A stretch of 35,238 bases of DNA from Deltaproteobacteria bacterium. GTDB lineage: Bacteria; Myxococcota; Myxococcia; Myxococcales; 40CM-4-68-19. Position numbers and translations under genes: made by a program. The notes beneath the pieces were generated by a model. It was given only the letters and a program-made list of their open reading frames with translations. It had not been told where the DNA came from and searched no databases. Where the stretch lies: contig JANXXR010000628.1 of NCBI GenBank assembly GCA_025350525.1, positions 1 to 35,238 of the forward strand, written 5' to 3'. Numbering within the stretch: the stretch's first letter is position 1; each line of letters begins with the position of its first letter. Shown piece by piece: positions 23,882 through 32,472 of the stretch.

Positions 23882-24226
23882 TCAGCGCGGCCTTGGGAAC
23901 AGGGCTGTCAGCGACTGCTGCAGCGCGCGGCCGCGCGGAGTCAGACGGTACTCGACCTTGTTTTGCTCCTCGAAGGGGCTGCGCGCGATGAGCCCGCTCT
24001 CCAGGAGCTCCTGCAGCCGCGCGGCCAACGTCGAGGACGAGAGACCCGCAAAGCGCTCCTGAATCTCGCTGAAGCGCACTCTCTCGTGGCCGCCGAGAAA
24101 GGAGATGACCGATAGAGCGTGCCGCTTGCCGAGCGCATGGATGAGAGGCGAGACGGCGCAGTAACAATCGGCGCCGTGCTCGACCGGGCTCACACATCCA
24201 CAGCCGCTGGGATCCGTCGTCGCCAT
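23882..24226 (-). CDS. HxlR-type winged-helix regulator with two Cys-x-Cys pairs
   Basis: 114 residues. ALSVISFLGGHERVRFSEIQ, LSSSTLAARLQELLESGLI and YRLTPRGRAL are the HxlR/MarR-type DNA-binding helix, recognition helix and wing. The N-terminus has GCGC (Cys 9, 11) and DCYC (Cys 21, 23), which suits a metal- or redox-sensing regulator. It is convergent with the CxxC protein gene, six bases apart, and divergent from the secreted protein gene at 24331. It may control either. Its 3' end is separated from the selenoprotein stop by too little room for a terminator. Confidence 0.85.
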   Translation of the reverse strand: MATTDPSGCGCVSPVEHGADCYCAVSPLIHALGKRHALSVISFLGGHERVRFSEIQERFAGLSSSTLAARLQELLESGLIARSPFEEQNKVEYRLTPRGRALQQSLTALFPRPR

Positions 24227-24330
24227 CGGCTGTCGAGACTATCAGGGACCAGAGAACTTCAGTATCGTGCCTTCACCCGAATCCGGAAGAGGAGATCGAG
24301 GTCATCAAATGGTTCAAGGCGGCCCTGGCG

Positions 24331-24768
24331 GTGCTTACGATTGCGACGGCGGGTACGCTCTATGCCCAGGAACATCCCAAGGGGGACGAGGAGAAGAGCG
24401 GCGAGAGCGGGGCAAAGAAGCTCTCGATCGACGAACTCGAGCTTGCCATCTCGCGGGACGTTGCGGTCAAGGAAAAGGCCGGCGGCGGCTACCTCGCGCT
24501 CAACGACAAGGTTACCCACAAGACCTGGCTCTTGAAGCTCGACCACGTCCATCGCGAACGGCTTTCCCAACTCGACCCGCACACGTATTTCGCGTGCAGC
24601 GACTTCAAACCGAAGGATGGTCATCTCGTCGACGTCGACTTCTTCGAAAAGGAGAAGGACGGAAAACTCGAAATGTCCGACATGACAATTCACAAGGTGG
24701 ACGGGAAGCCGCGGTACGGATGGGAAGAAAAGAACGGCTTCTGGGAACGCGTACCTGCGTCGCAGTAG
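24331..24768 (+). CDS. Secreted protein of unknown function
   Basis: 145 residues from a GTG start. The open frame continues upstream, and WFKAALAVLTIATAGTLYA just before LSIDELELAI looks like a complete signal peptide, so the true start is probably near 24301-24304, where only GTC or ATC is present after AGGAG. The mature part is charged and hydrophilic (AGGGYLALNDKVTHKTWLLK, LDPHTYFACSDF, PRYGWEEKNGFWERV). No family recognised. It is divergent from the HxlR-type gene. Confidence 0.6.
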   Translation: MLTIATAGTLYAQEHPKGDEEKSGESGAKKLSIDELELAISRDVAVKEKAGGGYLALNDKVTHKTWLLKLDHVHRERLSQLDPHTYFACSDFKPKDGHLVDVDFFEKEKDGKLEMSDMTIHKVDGKPRYGWEEKNGFWERVPASQ

Positions 24769-24870
24769 ACTTTCCAGAATGATCCGTTCGAGAACGCGCT
24801 ATGCTTCCTCACCCGCCAGCTTGCAGAACTCGAGGGCCGTTGCAGTGTTGTTTCTCGGGCTGGACTGCCC

Positions 24871-25107
24871 TCATTTGCCACTGGCATTTCCGGCTAACGC
24901 TCGTTTCTGTCTCGAGATGCCGGCCGCCGCAACGGCCGAACAAGGGATGCGGTAGGCGTTGAGGTGGTCACGCACATGCTCGAGATCTCCGCGCTGGCAG
25001 GCCGCGCGAACGGCATCCTTCGTCCAGCCCAGAAGCACCGCGACCTGAGCGACGTCGAGCGGCCTCGCGCCGCCTTGGAACACCTGTGGAACACAACGGT
25101 TGTGCAC
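24871..25107 (-). CDS. Excisionase-like helix-turn-helix protein, probably a remnant
   Basis: About 78 residues from a GTG start; a second GTG at 25083 is possible. LDVAQVAVLLGWTKDAVRAA and ACQRGDLEHVRDHLNAYRIP match the HTH_17/excisionase type that bends DNA at attachment sites. The frame is open farther upstream, but that part is the antisense of the tRNA copy. It lies just inside the right boundary repeat, where such a gene is expected. No integrase is present beside it, so it is likely left over from a mobile element. Confidence 0.55.
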   Translation of the reverse strand: MHNRCVPQVFQGGARPLDVAQVAVLLGWTKDAVRAACQRGDLEHVRDHLNAYRIPCSAVAAAGISRQKRALAGNASGK

Positions 25108-25108
25108 C

Positions 25109-25210
25109 GATGGTGATGGTTGGTGAGGAAGCTCCTCCGCAGGCGGCCGGGGACTCGAATGGTTTGGCTCGGTTGGTGACGGTTGGTGAGGATCGGAGAC
25201 GGATGGTGAC
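25109..25210 (+). repeat. Cluster of GGTTGGTGA repeats beside the right attachment site
   Basis: GGTTGGTGAGGA occurs at 25118-25129 and 25181-25192, GGTTGGTGAC at 25171-25180, and close variants GATGGTGAT at 25109-25117 and GGATGGTGAC at 25201-25210. All are in the same direction within 100 bases. Short direct repeats next to an att core often bind integrase arms or excisionase. This lies in the gene-free stretch 25108-25529. Confidence 0.55.
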
Positions 25211-25219
25211 GTGCTCTGT

Positions 25220-25269
25220 TCGCCTTGCCAAGGCGAAGGTCGCCGGTTCGAATCCGGTGTTCCGCTCCA
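25220..25269 (+). repeat. Right attachment-site repeat (truncated tRNA-Gly copy)
   Basis: An exact copy of 117-166 in the same direction. It lacks the acceptor 5' strand, the D arm and the start of the anticodon arm, so it is not a working tRNA. A terminator follows it, as expected if this was the original end of the tRNA transcription unit before insertion. Confidence 0.8.
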
Positions 25270-25273
25270 ATAA

Positions 25274-25318
25274 GGCCCGGATCTCAAGCACTTTGCTTGG
25301 AGCCGGGCCTTTCTCTTT
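25274..25318 (+). terminator. Rho-independent terminator after the tRNA-Gly copy
   Basis: GGCCCGG (25274-25280) pairs with CCGGGCC (25303-25309), with an imperfect inner stem (CAAGCA/TGCTTG) and a T-rich tail at 25310-25318. It stands in the same place relative to the tRNA 3' end as the terminator at 171-207 but differs in loop sequence. Confidence 0.7.
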
Positions 25319-25329
25319 AACGAGTCGCG

Positions 25330-25360
25330 CAAGGCGAAGGTCGTCGGTTCGCTCGCTCCA
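25330..25360 (+). repeat. Decayed third copy of the tRNA-Gly 3' end
   Basis: 25330-25351 matches tRNA positions 126-147 at 21 of 22 bases. About ten bases are then missing, and CGCTCCA-like sequence resumes up to 25360. It suggests an older insertion at the same tRNA site. Confidence 0.6.
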
Positions 25361-25494
25361 AGAAACGCTCCGGATTCAGAGAGGTTTCTAGCGTGGTCGC
25401 GCGGGTCCACGCTAAATGCTGCGAAAAGCGTCAGTCCGGCGTCAGTAGAGCGAGCAAGATCCGCTCGAAAACAAGATATTTACAATACTGCTAC

Positions 25495-25523
25495 TTGACA
25501 CTAATTTCACTTTCATGTTGTCT
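25495..25523 (+). promoter_or_regulatory. Possible promoter of the AbiE pair
   Basis: A consensus TTGACA lies at 25495-25500 with TTGTCT 17 bases later at 25518-25523. The surrounding stretch 25470-25525 is much richer in A and T than the rest of the window. The -10 match is poor. Confidence 0.35.
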
Positions 25524-25529
25524 TGACTC

Positions 25530-26288
25530 GTGCTCTCGGACCGGCAGATCGTCGAGCTTTTCCACCTTCAATTCGTCCGGCTGCTCTGCTCGGGGCCGGA
25601 CAAGGACCGCTTCGCCATCAAGGGTGGATGCAATCTGCGCTTCTTTTTCGACAGCGTCCGCTACTCAGGGGACATCGATCTCGATGTCGCAAGGCTGCCG
25701 GTTCACGTCCTCAAGGAGAAGGTCACCAGAATCCTGGGCGGGCCGGCGCTCGCGCTTCCACTCAGGAGCCGCGGCATCGCGGTGGTCGAGACCAGCGCCC
25801 CCAAGCAAACTGAGACCACCCAGCGTTGGAAGGTCGCGCTCTCCGCAGAGGAGCGCTCGCTGCCGCTTCATACCAAGATCGAGTTTTCCCGCCTGGGAAC
25901 GAAGGAGGACTCCAAGGTCGAGTCCGTCGCCGCGAGCGTGCTCGCCGAATACGGGCTGATGCCGGTGCTCGCTCCGCACTATCCGCTCGCGGTGGCGATA
26001 CGACAGAAGGTCGCCGCTCTCATCCACCGCAGTACGGTTCAGGCGCGGGACGTGTTCGACTTGAGCGTGCTCGTCGCGAAAGCAGGGGGAAACGCCGAAG
26101 TGCTTCGGTCCGCGCGCGCGCAGGCGCCGAAGGCGATCGCGCGCTGCATGGAAGTCTCCTATGACGACTACAAGGCCCAAGTCGTCTCCTACTTGAAGCC
26201 AGACCAAATCGAAGCACTCGGCTCTCGCGAGGCCTGGGATGCGCTCCAGTCGATAGTTGTCGAATTTCTCGAGAAGGCGCCGCGATGA
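25530..26288 (+). CDS. abiEii: AbiEii-type nucleotidyltransferase toxin
   Basis: 252 residues, GTG start; an in-frame TGA two codons upstream excludes a longer form. The nucleotidyltransferase core is FAIKGGCNLRFFF followed by SGDIDLDV, with the GG and D-x-D residues in place. The later VAIRQKVAALIHRS and VQARDVFDLSVL motifs are typical of AbiEii/AbiGii toxins. This family modifies tRNA or other RNA and supports phage abortive infection. It is coupled by ATGA to the antitoxin-like gene, with the toxin first, the reverse of the classical abiEi-abiEii order. It lies outside the repeat-bounded block. Confidence 0.85.
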   Translation: MLSDRQIVELFHLQFVRLLCSGPDKDRFAIKGGCNLRFFFDSVRYSGDIDLDVARLPVHVLKEKVTRILGGPALALPLRSRGIAVVETSAPKQTETTQRWKVALSAEERSLPLHTKIEFSRLGTKEDSKVESVAASVLAEYGLMPVLAPHYPLAVAIRQKVAALIHRSTVQARDVFDLSVLVAKAGGNAEVLRSARAQAPKAIARCMEVSYDDYKAQVVSYLKPDQIEALGSREAWDALQSIVVEFLEKAPR

Positions 26289-26902
26289 ACGCGAGCGAGG
26301 CACTTGGCCGACTGAAGAGCCTGCGCGTTCCTGGGGCGACAACTGCCGACGTCGCAGCGGTGCTTGGGCTCTCCAGCACCGCGACCAGCCACATGCTGAA
26401 ACGACTTGGCCACGCCGGCCTGGTGACTCCCTTACGAAAGGGAGTATGGGCCCTGGCCGAGCGACCGGATCGGCTCGCGCTGGCGGAGTACGTGACCGCT
26501 CCTTACCCCGCCTACCTGTCGCTCCAGACTGCGCTCTATCAACACGGGATGATCGAGCAGATACCTTCGATGATCTACCTGGTCTCGCTGGCCCGGAGCG
26601 CGCGTGTCGAGACCGCGCTCGGCACCTACAGCATTCACCACGTCCAGCCTTCGTTCTTCGACGGATTCGAAGTGCTCGACTCGGGCACCAAGCTTGCCGT
26701 ACCCGAGAAGGCGCTGGTCGACTTCCTCTATCTTTCGCCGACGCGAGGCCGGCTCTTCGCGGCGCTGCCCGAGCTCGAGTTGCCGCGAGGATTCCAGCGG
26801 AGTGCCGCTCGGGAATGGGTGCGGTGCATTCCCTCGAAGCGCCTTCGCACCATAGTGGCGCGCGGGCTCGACGAGGTCCTCGCGAAAGCATCCGGCGCGT
26901 AG
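26285..26902 (+). CDS. abiEi: AbiEi-type antitoxin and regulator
   Basis: 205 residues. An N-terminal winged helix (TTADVAAVLGLSSTATSHML, KRLGHAGLVTPLRKGVWAL) is followed by the antitoxin domain with YPAYLSLQTALYQHGMIEQI, YSIHHVQPSFF and VPEKALVDFLYL. AbiEi proteins neutralise AbiEii and repress their own promoter. The overlap with the toxin gene supports the pairing. Confidence 0.85.
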   Translation: MNASEALGRLKSLRVPGATTADVAAVLGLSSTATSHMLKRLGHAGLVTPLRKGVWALAERPDRLALAEYVTAPYPAYLSLQTALYQHGMIEQIPSMIYLVSLARSARVETALGTYSIHHVQPSFFDGFEVLDSGTKLAVPEKALVDFLYLSPTRGRLFAALPELELPRGFQRSAAREWVRCIPSKRLRTIVARGLDEVLAKASGA

Positions 26903-26966
26903 CGCACGAGGCGGGTCAGTCCGGATCTCCAATTCGTGAAGGCATTTCTCGAAGGCAAGCGCGTCC

Positions 26967-27952
26967 TGGCTACAAATTCCATCCGCGCGAAGACGATGTA
27001 AGACTCGACACATGATCGACCTTCTTCGGTTCGTTTCCGGGCTGGCCGCGGATCTCGTTCGCCGTCGCGTAGAACTGGTTGCAGAGAACGCGCTTCTTCG
27101 ACAGCAGCTCATCGCCGCCGAGCGGAAGGTTGCCGGTCGCGTCCGGTGGACGCCCTGGCAGCGTTTCACGATTGTTCTCGCCGCGCGAGTCGCGCCAGCT
27201 TGGCGTGGAGCAACCCTGCTCGTTCAGCCCGCGACCATTCTTCGCTGGCATCGCGCAGGATTCCGCGCGTTCTGGCGGCGTCGCTCTCGGCGGTCCGGTC
27301 GACCGCCGACGACGCGTGCCGCGCTCATCCGCGAGATGGCGGGGTGTAACCCACGCTGGGGATGCCGAGCGCATCCGTGGCGAGCTGCTCAAGCTAGGCA
27401 TCCGCGTCTGTAAGCGAACGATTCAGCGGTACATGTTCGTGCTCTTCTTCCTGGACCTGCGTCGGCGAACGATCCTCCACGTTGCGGTGACGTATGCGCC
27501 GACCGACGAGTGGTGCGCGCAGCAGGCCAGGAACGCCACCATGGACCGCGCGCCGCAGGTTGTCGTCTGCGACCACGACACGAAGCTCGGCGCTCGGTTC
27601 GCAGGCGTATTCAGATCGTCTGGGACGCGCGTGGTGCGCACGGCGATACACGCGCCGGACATGAACGCCTTCGCTGAACGCTTCGCCGGTACGCTCCGCA
27701 GAGAGGTGCTCGACCACGTTCTCATCCTCAGTGAGAATCACCTCCGGCGCGTCGTCACCGAGTACGTCCGCTTCTACAACGAAGCGCGTCCGCACCAAGC
27801 TCTCGGGCACCGGCAGCCGACTCCACGGCCTCTCGAGACGAAGGGCCGCGTCCACGCGGTTCCGGTACTCGGGTGGGCTTCATCACGACTACCGGCGTGT
27901 CGCTTGACGTGTGGTGCTCCAGATCTCATCGTGCGGACGGGATTTGTAGCCA
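26967..27952 (+). mobile_element. Decayed insertion sequence with 24-bp inverted ends
   Basis: The left end (26967-26990, starting TGGCTACAAAT) and the right end (27929-27952, reverse complement starting TGGCTACAAAT) match at 21 of 24 bases. They enclose a single transposase pseudogene. No target duplication is evident next to the ends. Confidence 0.75.
27012..27907 (+). pseudogene. Integrase-core (rve) transposase, inactivated
   Basis: The protein starts MIDLLRFVSGLAADLVRRRV with [19 protein letters not shown] and [17 protein letters not shown] one-base insertion near 27365 shifts the frame; the product continues as [20 protein letters not shown]. Right after QRYM (about 27434) the segment with the first catalytic Asp is missing, and the text resumes at [35 protein letters not shown] holds the second Asp, and [18 protein letters not shown] the Glu region. 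A second one-base insertion near 27871 shifts the last residues; corrected, the gene ends HHDYRRVA at TGA 27905-27907. It cannot make a working transposase. Confidence 0.85.
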
Positions 27953-27990
27953 ACACGGGAGGGTCTTGGAGGAGCTGAAGTGACTTCAGG

Positions 27991-29883
27991 TCATTTCTTC
28001 TCTTTCTCGCGTTCGTCGTCCCTGTCGTGGTCCTGATCGCGGCGGCCCGAAACCGCATCCCCGACGCGCTTCGGGGGCCGAAGGCCCACATACACCTTCG
28101 CCGCCGATTCGTTGCCGATGACCGCGACGTCGAGCGTGCAGGCGTCGAGGAAAGGCTTCACTTTCACGCCGGCAGCTTTGCAAATGGCCAGCGCGCTCTT
28201 GAACGCCTTGGGAGGGAGATCCTTCGCGAAGAAAGGCTTCTGCGGAAGCCCGGGTTCGGGTTTCCCCTCGCCGCAGGGAGAGAGGAGCGACTCGGCCTGC
28301 GTCGCCCGCCAGCTGTCGGCGTAGTGGTGATAGAGTTCGACGAAGGGGAACGGCGCGGTCAGCTTGACGCCGTCGCGCGCCGCGATCTTGTTGACGTTCC
28401 CATCCGCATTGGCGAGCACACCGTGCACCGTGTTCGGCCAACGGCCGAGTCCCACCGCGACGTTGATGTACGGATCGTTGATTTCGGCGCGGACCATGTC
28501 GCCGGCCGCGTCCCTGAACAGATACACATTGCCGTGGCGAGCGACGGCCGCGCCATCGGGCAGATCGAGCGCCTTGCCGTCCTCGACCTGGGTGGGCTTG
28601 CCGTCGATGGCGAGGCCCAGCGGCGGCAGGCAGAGCGCGGCGCGGGTCTTGCCCAGCTTCATCCCCACCGCCTTGTTGACGGTCGCGTTCGGCCAATTCG
28701 GCGCACCCGAGACCTGCCGGGTTTGAACGACGAACTCGGGGCTCTGTGTTTTGGCCAGGATCACGTCGCCCGACGCCTGGAAGTCGTAGAGCGTGCCGCC
28801 GAACGTCGTCAGGTGCGTGTCGCCGATGCTCGTCGCGGCGGCGCAGCCGACCAGGCCGCCCGCGATGCTCTGCGTGAAGAAGAGCGCCGGCCCGGGGCCC
28901 GAGACCGCGGGAGCGTTCGGTCCGAAGTTGAGGTTGTTCGTTTCACCCGTGAACCCCCCCACCTGGCAGCCGGGGGCGGTACGGGAAGCGTCCGTCACGA
29001 CCATCCTCGGGACGATAGTCGTCGGGGCGGGCGCGAAGTTGGCCTGCGTCAGACAGCAGTCGCCGAAGATGTTCCACTCGGCCTGGTTCCACTGCTGCGA
29101 CAGAGTGAGCACGTTGTCGTTTGCGATCGCATTCGCGTTGCCGCCCGGCGAGGTCAAGACGACGGTGTCATTTGCGGCTCCGGCCGTGGCGGTCAGCGTC
29201 GTGCCCTGCAGTTGTGCGGCAGTGACGGCGGCAGCGGGGGAGTTGGCGCTGTTGAACCAGCAGCTGTTGCCCGACTGGATCCAATTGCCCGCGGGGCACT
29301 GCGGCCCGAAGTTGAGCAGCCAGTACTCCATGAACACGCAGGGACCCCCGCATTGGTTCTGCGAGTAGATGAATTGCTGCCAGCCCTGACAACCGGGGAC
29401 GTTGTTGCAGGCGGGCGTGGTGAAGAACTGGGTATTGATCTGCAGCGTGAAAGCGTTGGCGGTGTTGACCCCGTTCCACGTCCCCGACTCGGTCACGTTC
29501 GCCGGCGTGACGCTGTCGAAACTCCCCACCACCGAGGAGATGAGCAAGCCGGGCGGCGCTGCGGGAACCAGCATCAAGATGTCATTGCCATTCCCCACGA
29601 TATCGGGTCTGGGCGTGCCGCTCGCCGGGTTCGGATACTTCGACGGCGCGCCGCAAGGAACCTCCTGCCACTCCATCTTCGGGTACTCCGCCTTGAAGCA
29701 GCCCTTCTTCTTCGACAGCGGCACCTTCGCAATGTCCGCTTGCCATTTCGCGCGCCGCTTCGCCTCGACGGCGGACTCCTTGCCGCCGGGTTTCGGCGCC
29801 TTCGGTTCGGCGGCCGTTGCGCCGGGCGCCAGCGACGACGACAGGACGATCGATGCGGCCGCTGCGAATAGCCCTCGATTCAT
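27991..29883 (-). CDS. Secreted protein with a von Willebrand type D-like domain
   Basis: 630 residues. The ATG at 29883 follows GGAGGGG and opens a signal peptide (MNRGLFAAAASIVLSSSL, then APGATAAE), so the longer open frame upstream is not used. The middle region is rich in Asn, Trp and Cys pairs (FTTPACNNVPGCQGWQQF). From about residue 400 comes a VWD-like domain: GDTHLTTFGGTLYDFQASGD, FVVQTRQVSGAPNWPN. The C-terminal unit LDACTLDVAVIGNESAAKVY is shared with the sedolisin at 32473-35226. The protein is extracellular or surface-bound; its binding partner is unknown. Confidence 0.8.
   Translation of the reverse strand: MNRGLFAAAASIVLSSSLAPGATAAEPKAPKPGGKESAVEAKRRAKWQADIAKVPLSKKKGCFKAEYPKMEWQEVPCGAPSKYPNPASGTPRPDIVGNGNDILMLVPAAPPGLLISSVVGSFDSVTPANVTESGTWNGVNTANAFTLQINTQFFTTPACNNVPGCQGWQQFIYSQNQCGGPCVFMEYWLLNFGPQCPAGNWIQSGNSCWFNSANSPAAAVTAAQLQGTTLTATAGAANDTVVLTSPGGNANAIANDNVLTLSQQWNQAEWNIFGDCCLTQANFAPAPTTIVPRMVVTDASRTAPGCQVGGFTGETNNLNFGPNAPAVSGPGPALFFTQSIAGGLVGCAAATSIGDTHLTTFGGTLYDFQASGDVILAKTQSPEFVVQTRQVSGAPNWPNATVNKAVGMKLGKTRAALCLPPLGLAIDGKPTQVEDGKALDLPDGAAVARHGNVYLFRDAAGDMVRAEINDPYINVAVGLGRWPNTVHGVLANADGNVNKIAARDGVKLTAPFPFVELYHHYADSWRATQAESLLSPCGEGKPEPGLPQKPFFAKDLPPKAFKSALAICKAAGVKVKPFLDACTLDVAVIGNESAAKVYVGLRPPKRVGDAVSGRRDQDHDRDDEREKEKK
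28111..28149 (-). repeat. 39-bp coding repeat shared with 32671-32709
   Basis: The two segments differ at one base in 39 and encode the same LDACTLDVAVIGN unit near the C-terminus of two different secreted proteins. Protein identity here is therefore matched at DNA level, which suggests recent duplication or gene conversion. Confidence 0.8.
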
Positions 29884-30058
29884 GGCTTCCCCTCCTGCCG
29901 GTATTGCAGCACACGCGATGGACGAAAACTCAATCAGGCCGGATCCGGAGGGGTCAGCCATCGAGCCTGGTCGGCCAGGTCGCTGGCCGTGCACGATTGC
30001 ACGCCATTGGCGAGCGTTGCCCGAAATGACAGCGTCGGCCTCGTTCCAAGGGGGGCAC

Positions 30059-32023
30059 ATGAAACGCTCAGGAACGGTGAGGCGCGCGGCCTTCGCGTTG
30101 ATCGTGGCGGCCTGCGTTCACAACGCGCCCGTCACGTCTCCGCCCAACCAGCAGGATGCGACGCGCAAGTTGCCGCAGGCGGAGACATCGCTCTTGCGCA
30201 TCGATCACACGGAGAACGGATCGCCCGTCAGCCGCTTCATGGTAACGTTCAACGACGACACCAACACGGCGATCCCCGACGGGATCAGTTGGCAATACGA
30301 CCCGAACGGTCTCAAGTCCACGAGCGGCTGGGCGACCTCGCCCAACGGAAAGACCTGGACGCGCCAGACGCAGATCGTCGCGAGCCAGGCGCTCAAGAAT
30401 GCGGGGTTGAACGCGCTGCACGGCGATCCGTGGATCGCCGGGTGGAACAGCAAGGATCCCAATTCGCCCAGCGTCGCGCTCTACGTCAGCATCGGCCAGA
30501 CCGGGCTGAAGCGGTTCGGCCCGCCATGGTATCTCGCCGTCGCGCGCTCGATGGACAGCGGGGTGACGTTCCAGGATCCGGTGATCGCCTACGGCCCGCA
30601 GCAGTCGCTGCCCGACGGGCCGAAGGTCGCCGTCACCGGCGACGGCAATGTCGCGCTGGTCGCATGGCACGGGGCCGGCATTCAATACAAGGTATTATCC
30701 AATGTGCGGAATAATGGAGGAATGACGATTCCGCCCGACAACGGCGGGATCCACGACGTCTTGCCGGCCACGATCGCGACGCCGCCGAACAATTGCGGCG
30801 CATCCCCCATCCTGCATCCGCAGGTGGCCGCGACGCTCCATACCTTCTATCTCACGTTGCGCGTCGCATACTGCCAGGTCGTCCACTTCGAGGTGTATCG
30901 CGCCGACGCTGCGGCGCTGGCCGCGGGCGGCTCGTTCGTGCGCGTCCTGTCGGTGACGGATCCGATCGGCGAGTCGGATCTCGCCGCGCAGAATCTGCAG
31001 GCGGGGACGTTCGCGCAGGATTTCGATCGCGGCGGCCTGGGCATGTCGCTCGCCGCCGGCGCCGATCAGTTCGGCGACTACGTCTTGCTGGTGGCGCAGC
31101 GCACCGCCACCGTCCAGGGTGAGAACAGCCACAACGAGATCGTCCAATTCCGACTGGGCAGCGCCGACACGTGCGACGCGGCCAATCACAAAGGCGATCT
31201 CGATAGCTGCGGTACGGTCGACATGCAGCCCCAGCCGATCGAAGGACAGCCGCGGCTGGGGATGTACGAGTTGAAGCCGCAGGCCTTCGTCGGCAAGGTC
31301 CCCGACGGCGCGTTCATCGATCAGCGGGTGGGGATCGTCTGGTACACGCAGCCCTATCGCGGCCAGCAGGGGATGAACATCACCGACGAGATGCGCACGC
31401 GCACCGGCATCGAAGGGGTGGTCAGCACCGACGCGGGAATAACCTGGAGCGCCCCGCTGCGCCTGGTTTCGAAGGACAACGGGCCCGGGCCGGCGACCGA
31501 CCCGAATATCGGCGATTATTTCAATCCATGCCAGTTCAAGGGCGATCCCAACGGCTATTTCGGCGAATATATCGGCGGCGCGTTTCTCGATTATTATTCC
31601 AATGCGGTGGTGGCCACGTGGGCCGACTCGCGCGAGAGCTGCTTCAGCCAGAGCTCGCCGGGGACGTTTCACATGCACGTGTGGGCCGGCTGGAGCGACG
31701 CGGAGAAACCGAAGAACGGGTGCGGCGGGAATGGACAGCTCCCGCACCCGCCGGGTCTGCCGTGCGTCGAGAACGGACAGTGCGGCAAGTGGAGCTGCGT
31801 CGGCGACAGTGCCGTCATCTGCGACACGAACAAGGGCGTGAAGAACGAGTGCGGCGGGTGCAACCCGCTGCCGATCGGCGGGACCGGCCACGGCAAGGGC
31901 GACTTCTGCATCTGCAACAACCCCGCGCTGGAAGAGGGTCACCTGGTCTGCGGGCCGACCAAGAACAAACTGATCTGCTGCCCATGCAGCTCCGCGCCGG
32001 GCTGCGGCCCGGGCTCGCCGTGA
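30059..32023 (+). CDS. Sialidase-fold (Asp-box) lipoprotein
   Basis: 654 residues. The ATG after AAGGGGGG opens a lipoprotein signal with lipobox IVAAC (MKRSGTVRRAAFALIVAAC). Two Asp-box type motifs are visible, SMDSGVTFQDP and STDAGITWSAP, as in BNR/sialidase beta-propellers. The C-terminal 130 residues are Cys-rich (NGQCGKWSCVGDSAVICD, FCICNN, NKLICCPCSSAPGCGPG). Catalytic residues of true sialidases could not be identified, so it may only bind. It is divergent from the VWD protein (gap 29884-30058, no clear promoter) and leads a two-gene lipoprotein operon. Confidence 0.75.
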   Translation: MKRSGTVRRAAFALIVAACVHNAPVTSPPNQQDATRKLPQAETSLLRIDHTENGSPVSRFMVTFNDDTNTAIPDGISWQYDPNGLKSTSGWATSPNGKTWTRQTQIVASQALKNAGLNALHGDPWIAGWNSKDPNSPSVALYVSIGQTGLKRFGPPWYLAVARSMDSGVTFQDPVIAYGPQQSLPDGPKVAVTGDGNVALVAWHGAGIQYKVLSNVRNNGGMTIPPDNGGIHDVLPATIATPPNNCGASPILHPQVAATLHTFYLTLRVAYCQVVHFEVYRADAAALAAGGSFVRVLSVTDPIGESDLAAQNLQAGTFAQDFDRGGLGMSLAAGADQFGDYVLLVAQRTATVQGENSHNEIVQFRLGSADTCDAANHKGDLDSCGTVDMQPQPIEGQPRLGMYELKPQAFVGKVPDGAFIDQRVGIVWYTQPYRGQQGMNITDEMRTRTGIEGVVSTDAGITWSAPLRLVSKDNGPGPATDPNIGDYFNPCQFKGDPNGYFGEYIGGAFLDYYSNAVVATWADSRESCFSQSSPGTFHMHVWAGWSDAEKPKNGCGGNGQLPHPPGLPCVENGQCGKWSCVGDSAVICDTNKGVKNECGGCNPLPIGGTGHGKGDFCICNNPALEEGHLVCGPTKNKLICCPCSSAPGCGPGSP

Positions 32024-32030
32024 GGTCGAT

Positions 32031-32378
32031 ATGAGATTTCTGATTATCGCTGCATTGATCATGGCCTGCGCGGAGACCCGGGCGCCTGCGTCCGCCGGGG
32101 CGAGCGAGAACGTGACGGTCGGCAAGTGTTTTGCGCGGGTCGGCGCGGGTTGCCAGGCGGACTCGGGATGCCGGCCGCCCTTTTCGACATGTCAGCAGGG
32201 GACGTGCTGTTCGGGCGAGCTCGACCCGGAGACCTGCCGCTGCCATTGCGCCGGCGGCCCCGGGTGCCAACCGGGCTACTGGTGCTGCCCCGGCCACCCG
32301 AATCACGTGCCGCCCGTCGAGAAACTCGGCACCGTGATGTGCCGCCCGCGCACGGACTGCATCGACAACGCCCCGTGA
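32031..32378 (+). CDS. Small Cys-rich lipoprotein
   Basis: 115 residues, seven bases after the preceding gene, with GAGGT before the ATG. The lipobox is LIMAC (MRFLIIAALIMAC). The mature part has many Cys in short spacing (CQADSGCRPPFSTCQQGTCC, CRCHCAGGPGC, YWCCPGHP), a probable disulfide-knotted domain. Its Cys pattern resembles the tail of the lipoprotein encoded before it, so the two may form a surface pair. Confidence 0.75.
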   Translation: MRFLIIAALIMACAETRAPASAGASENVTVGKCFARVGAGCQADSGCRPPFSTCQQGTCCSGELDPETCRCHCAGGPGCQPGYWCCPGHPNHVPPVEKLGTVMCRPRTDCIDNAP

Positions 32379-32472
32379 GTCACGCGCTCGCTATTGCTTC
32401 GACGCGATGGTCGCCGCCGACACCGGCGGCCAGGTCTGGGTCTTCAGCATGTTCGATCCGGCACAAGACCGA

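Noticed and set aside
25108-25410. Upstream part of the minus-strand open frame containing SGTPDSNRRPSPWQG
   Set aside because: This is the antisense translation of the tRNA-Gly copy, a well-known false protein. Only the helix-turn-helix part after it is kept.
28027-29871. 614-codon plus-strand open frame opposite the VWD protein
   Set aside because: Arg-rich composition without domains; the minus-strand protein has a signal peptide, ribosome site and conserved domain.
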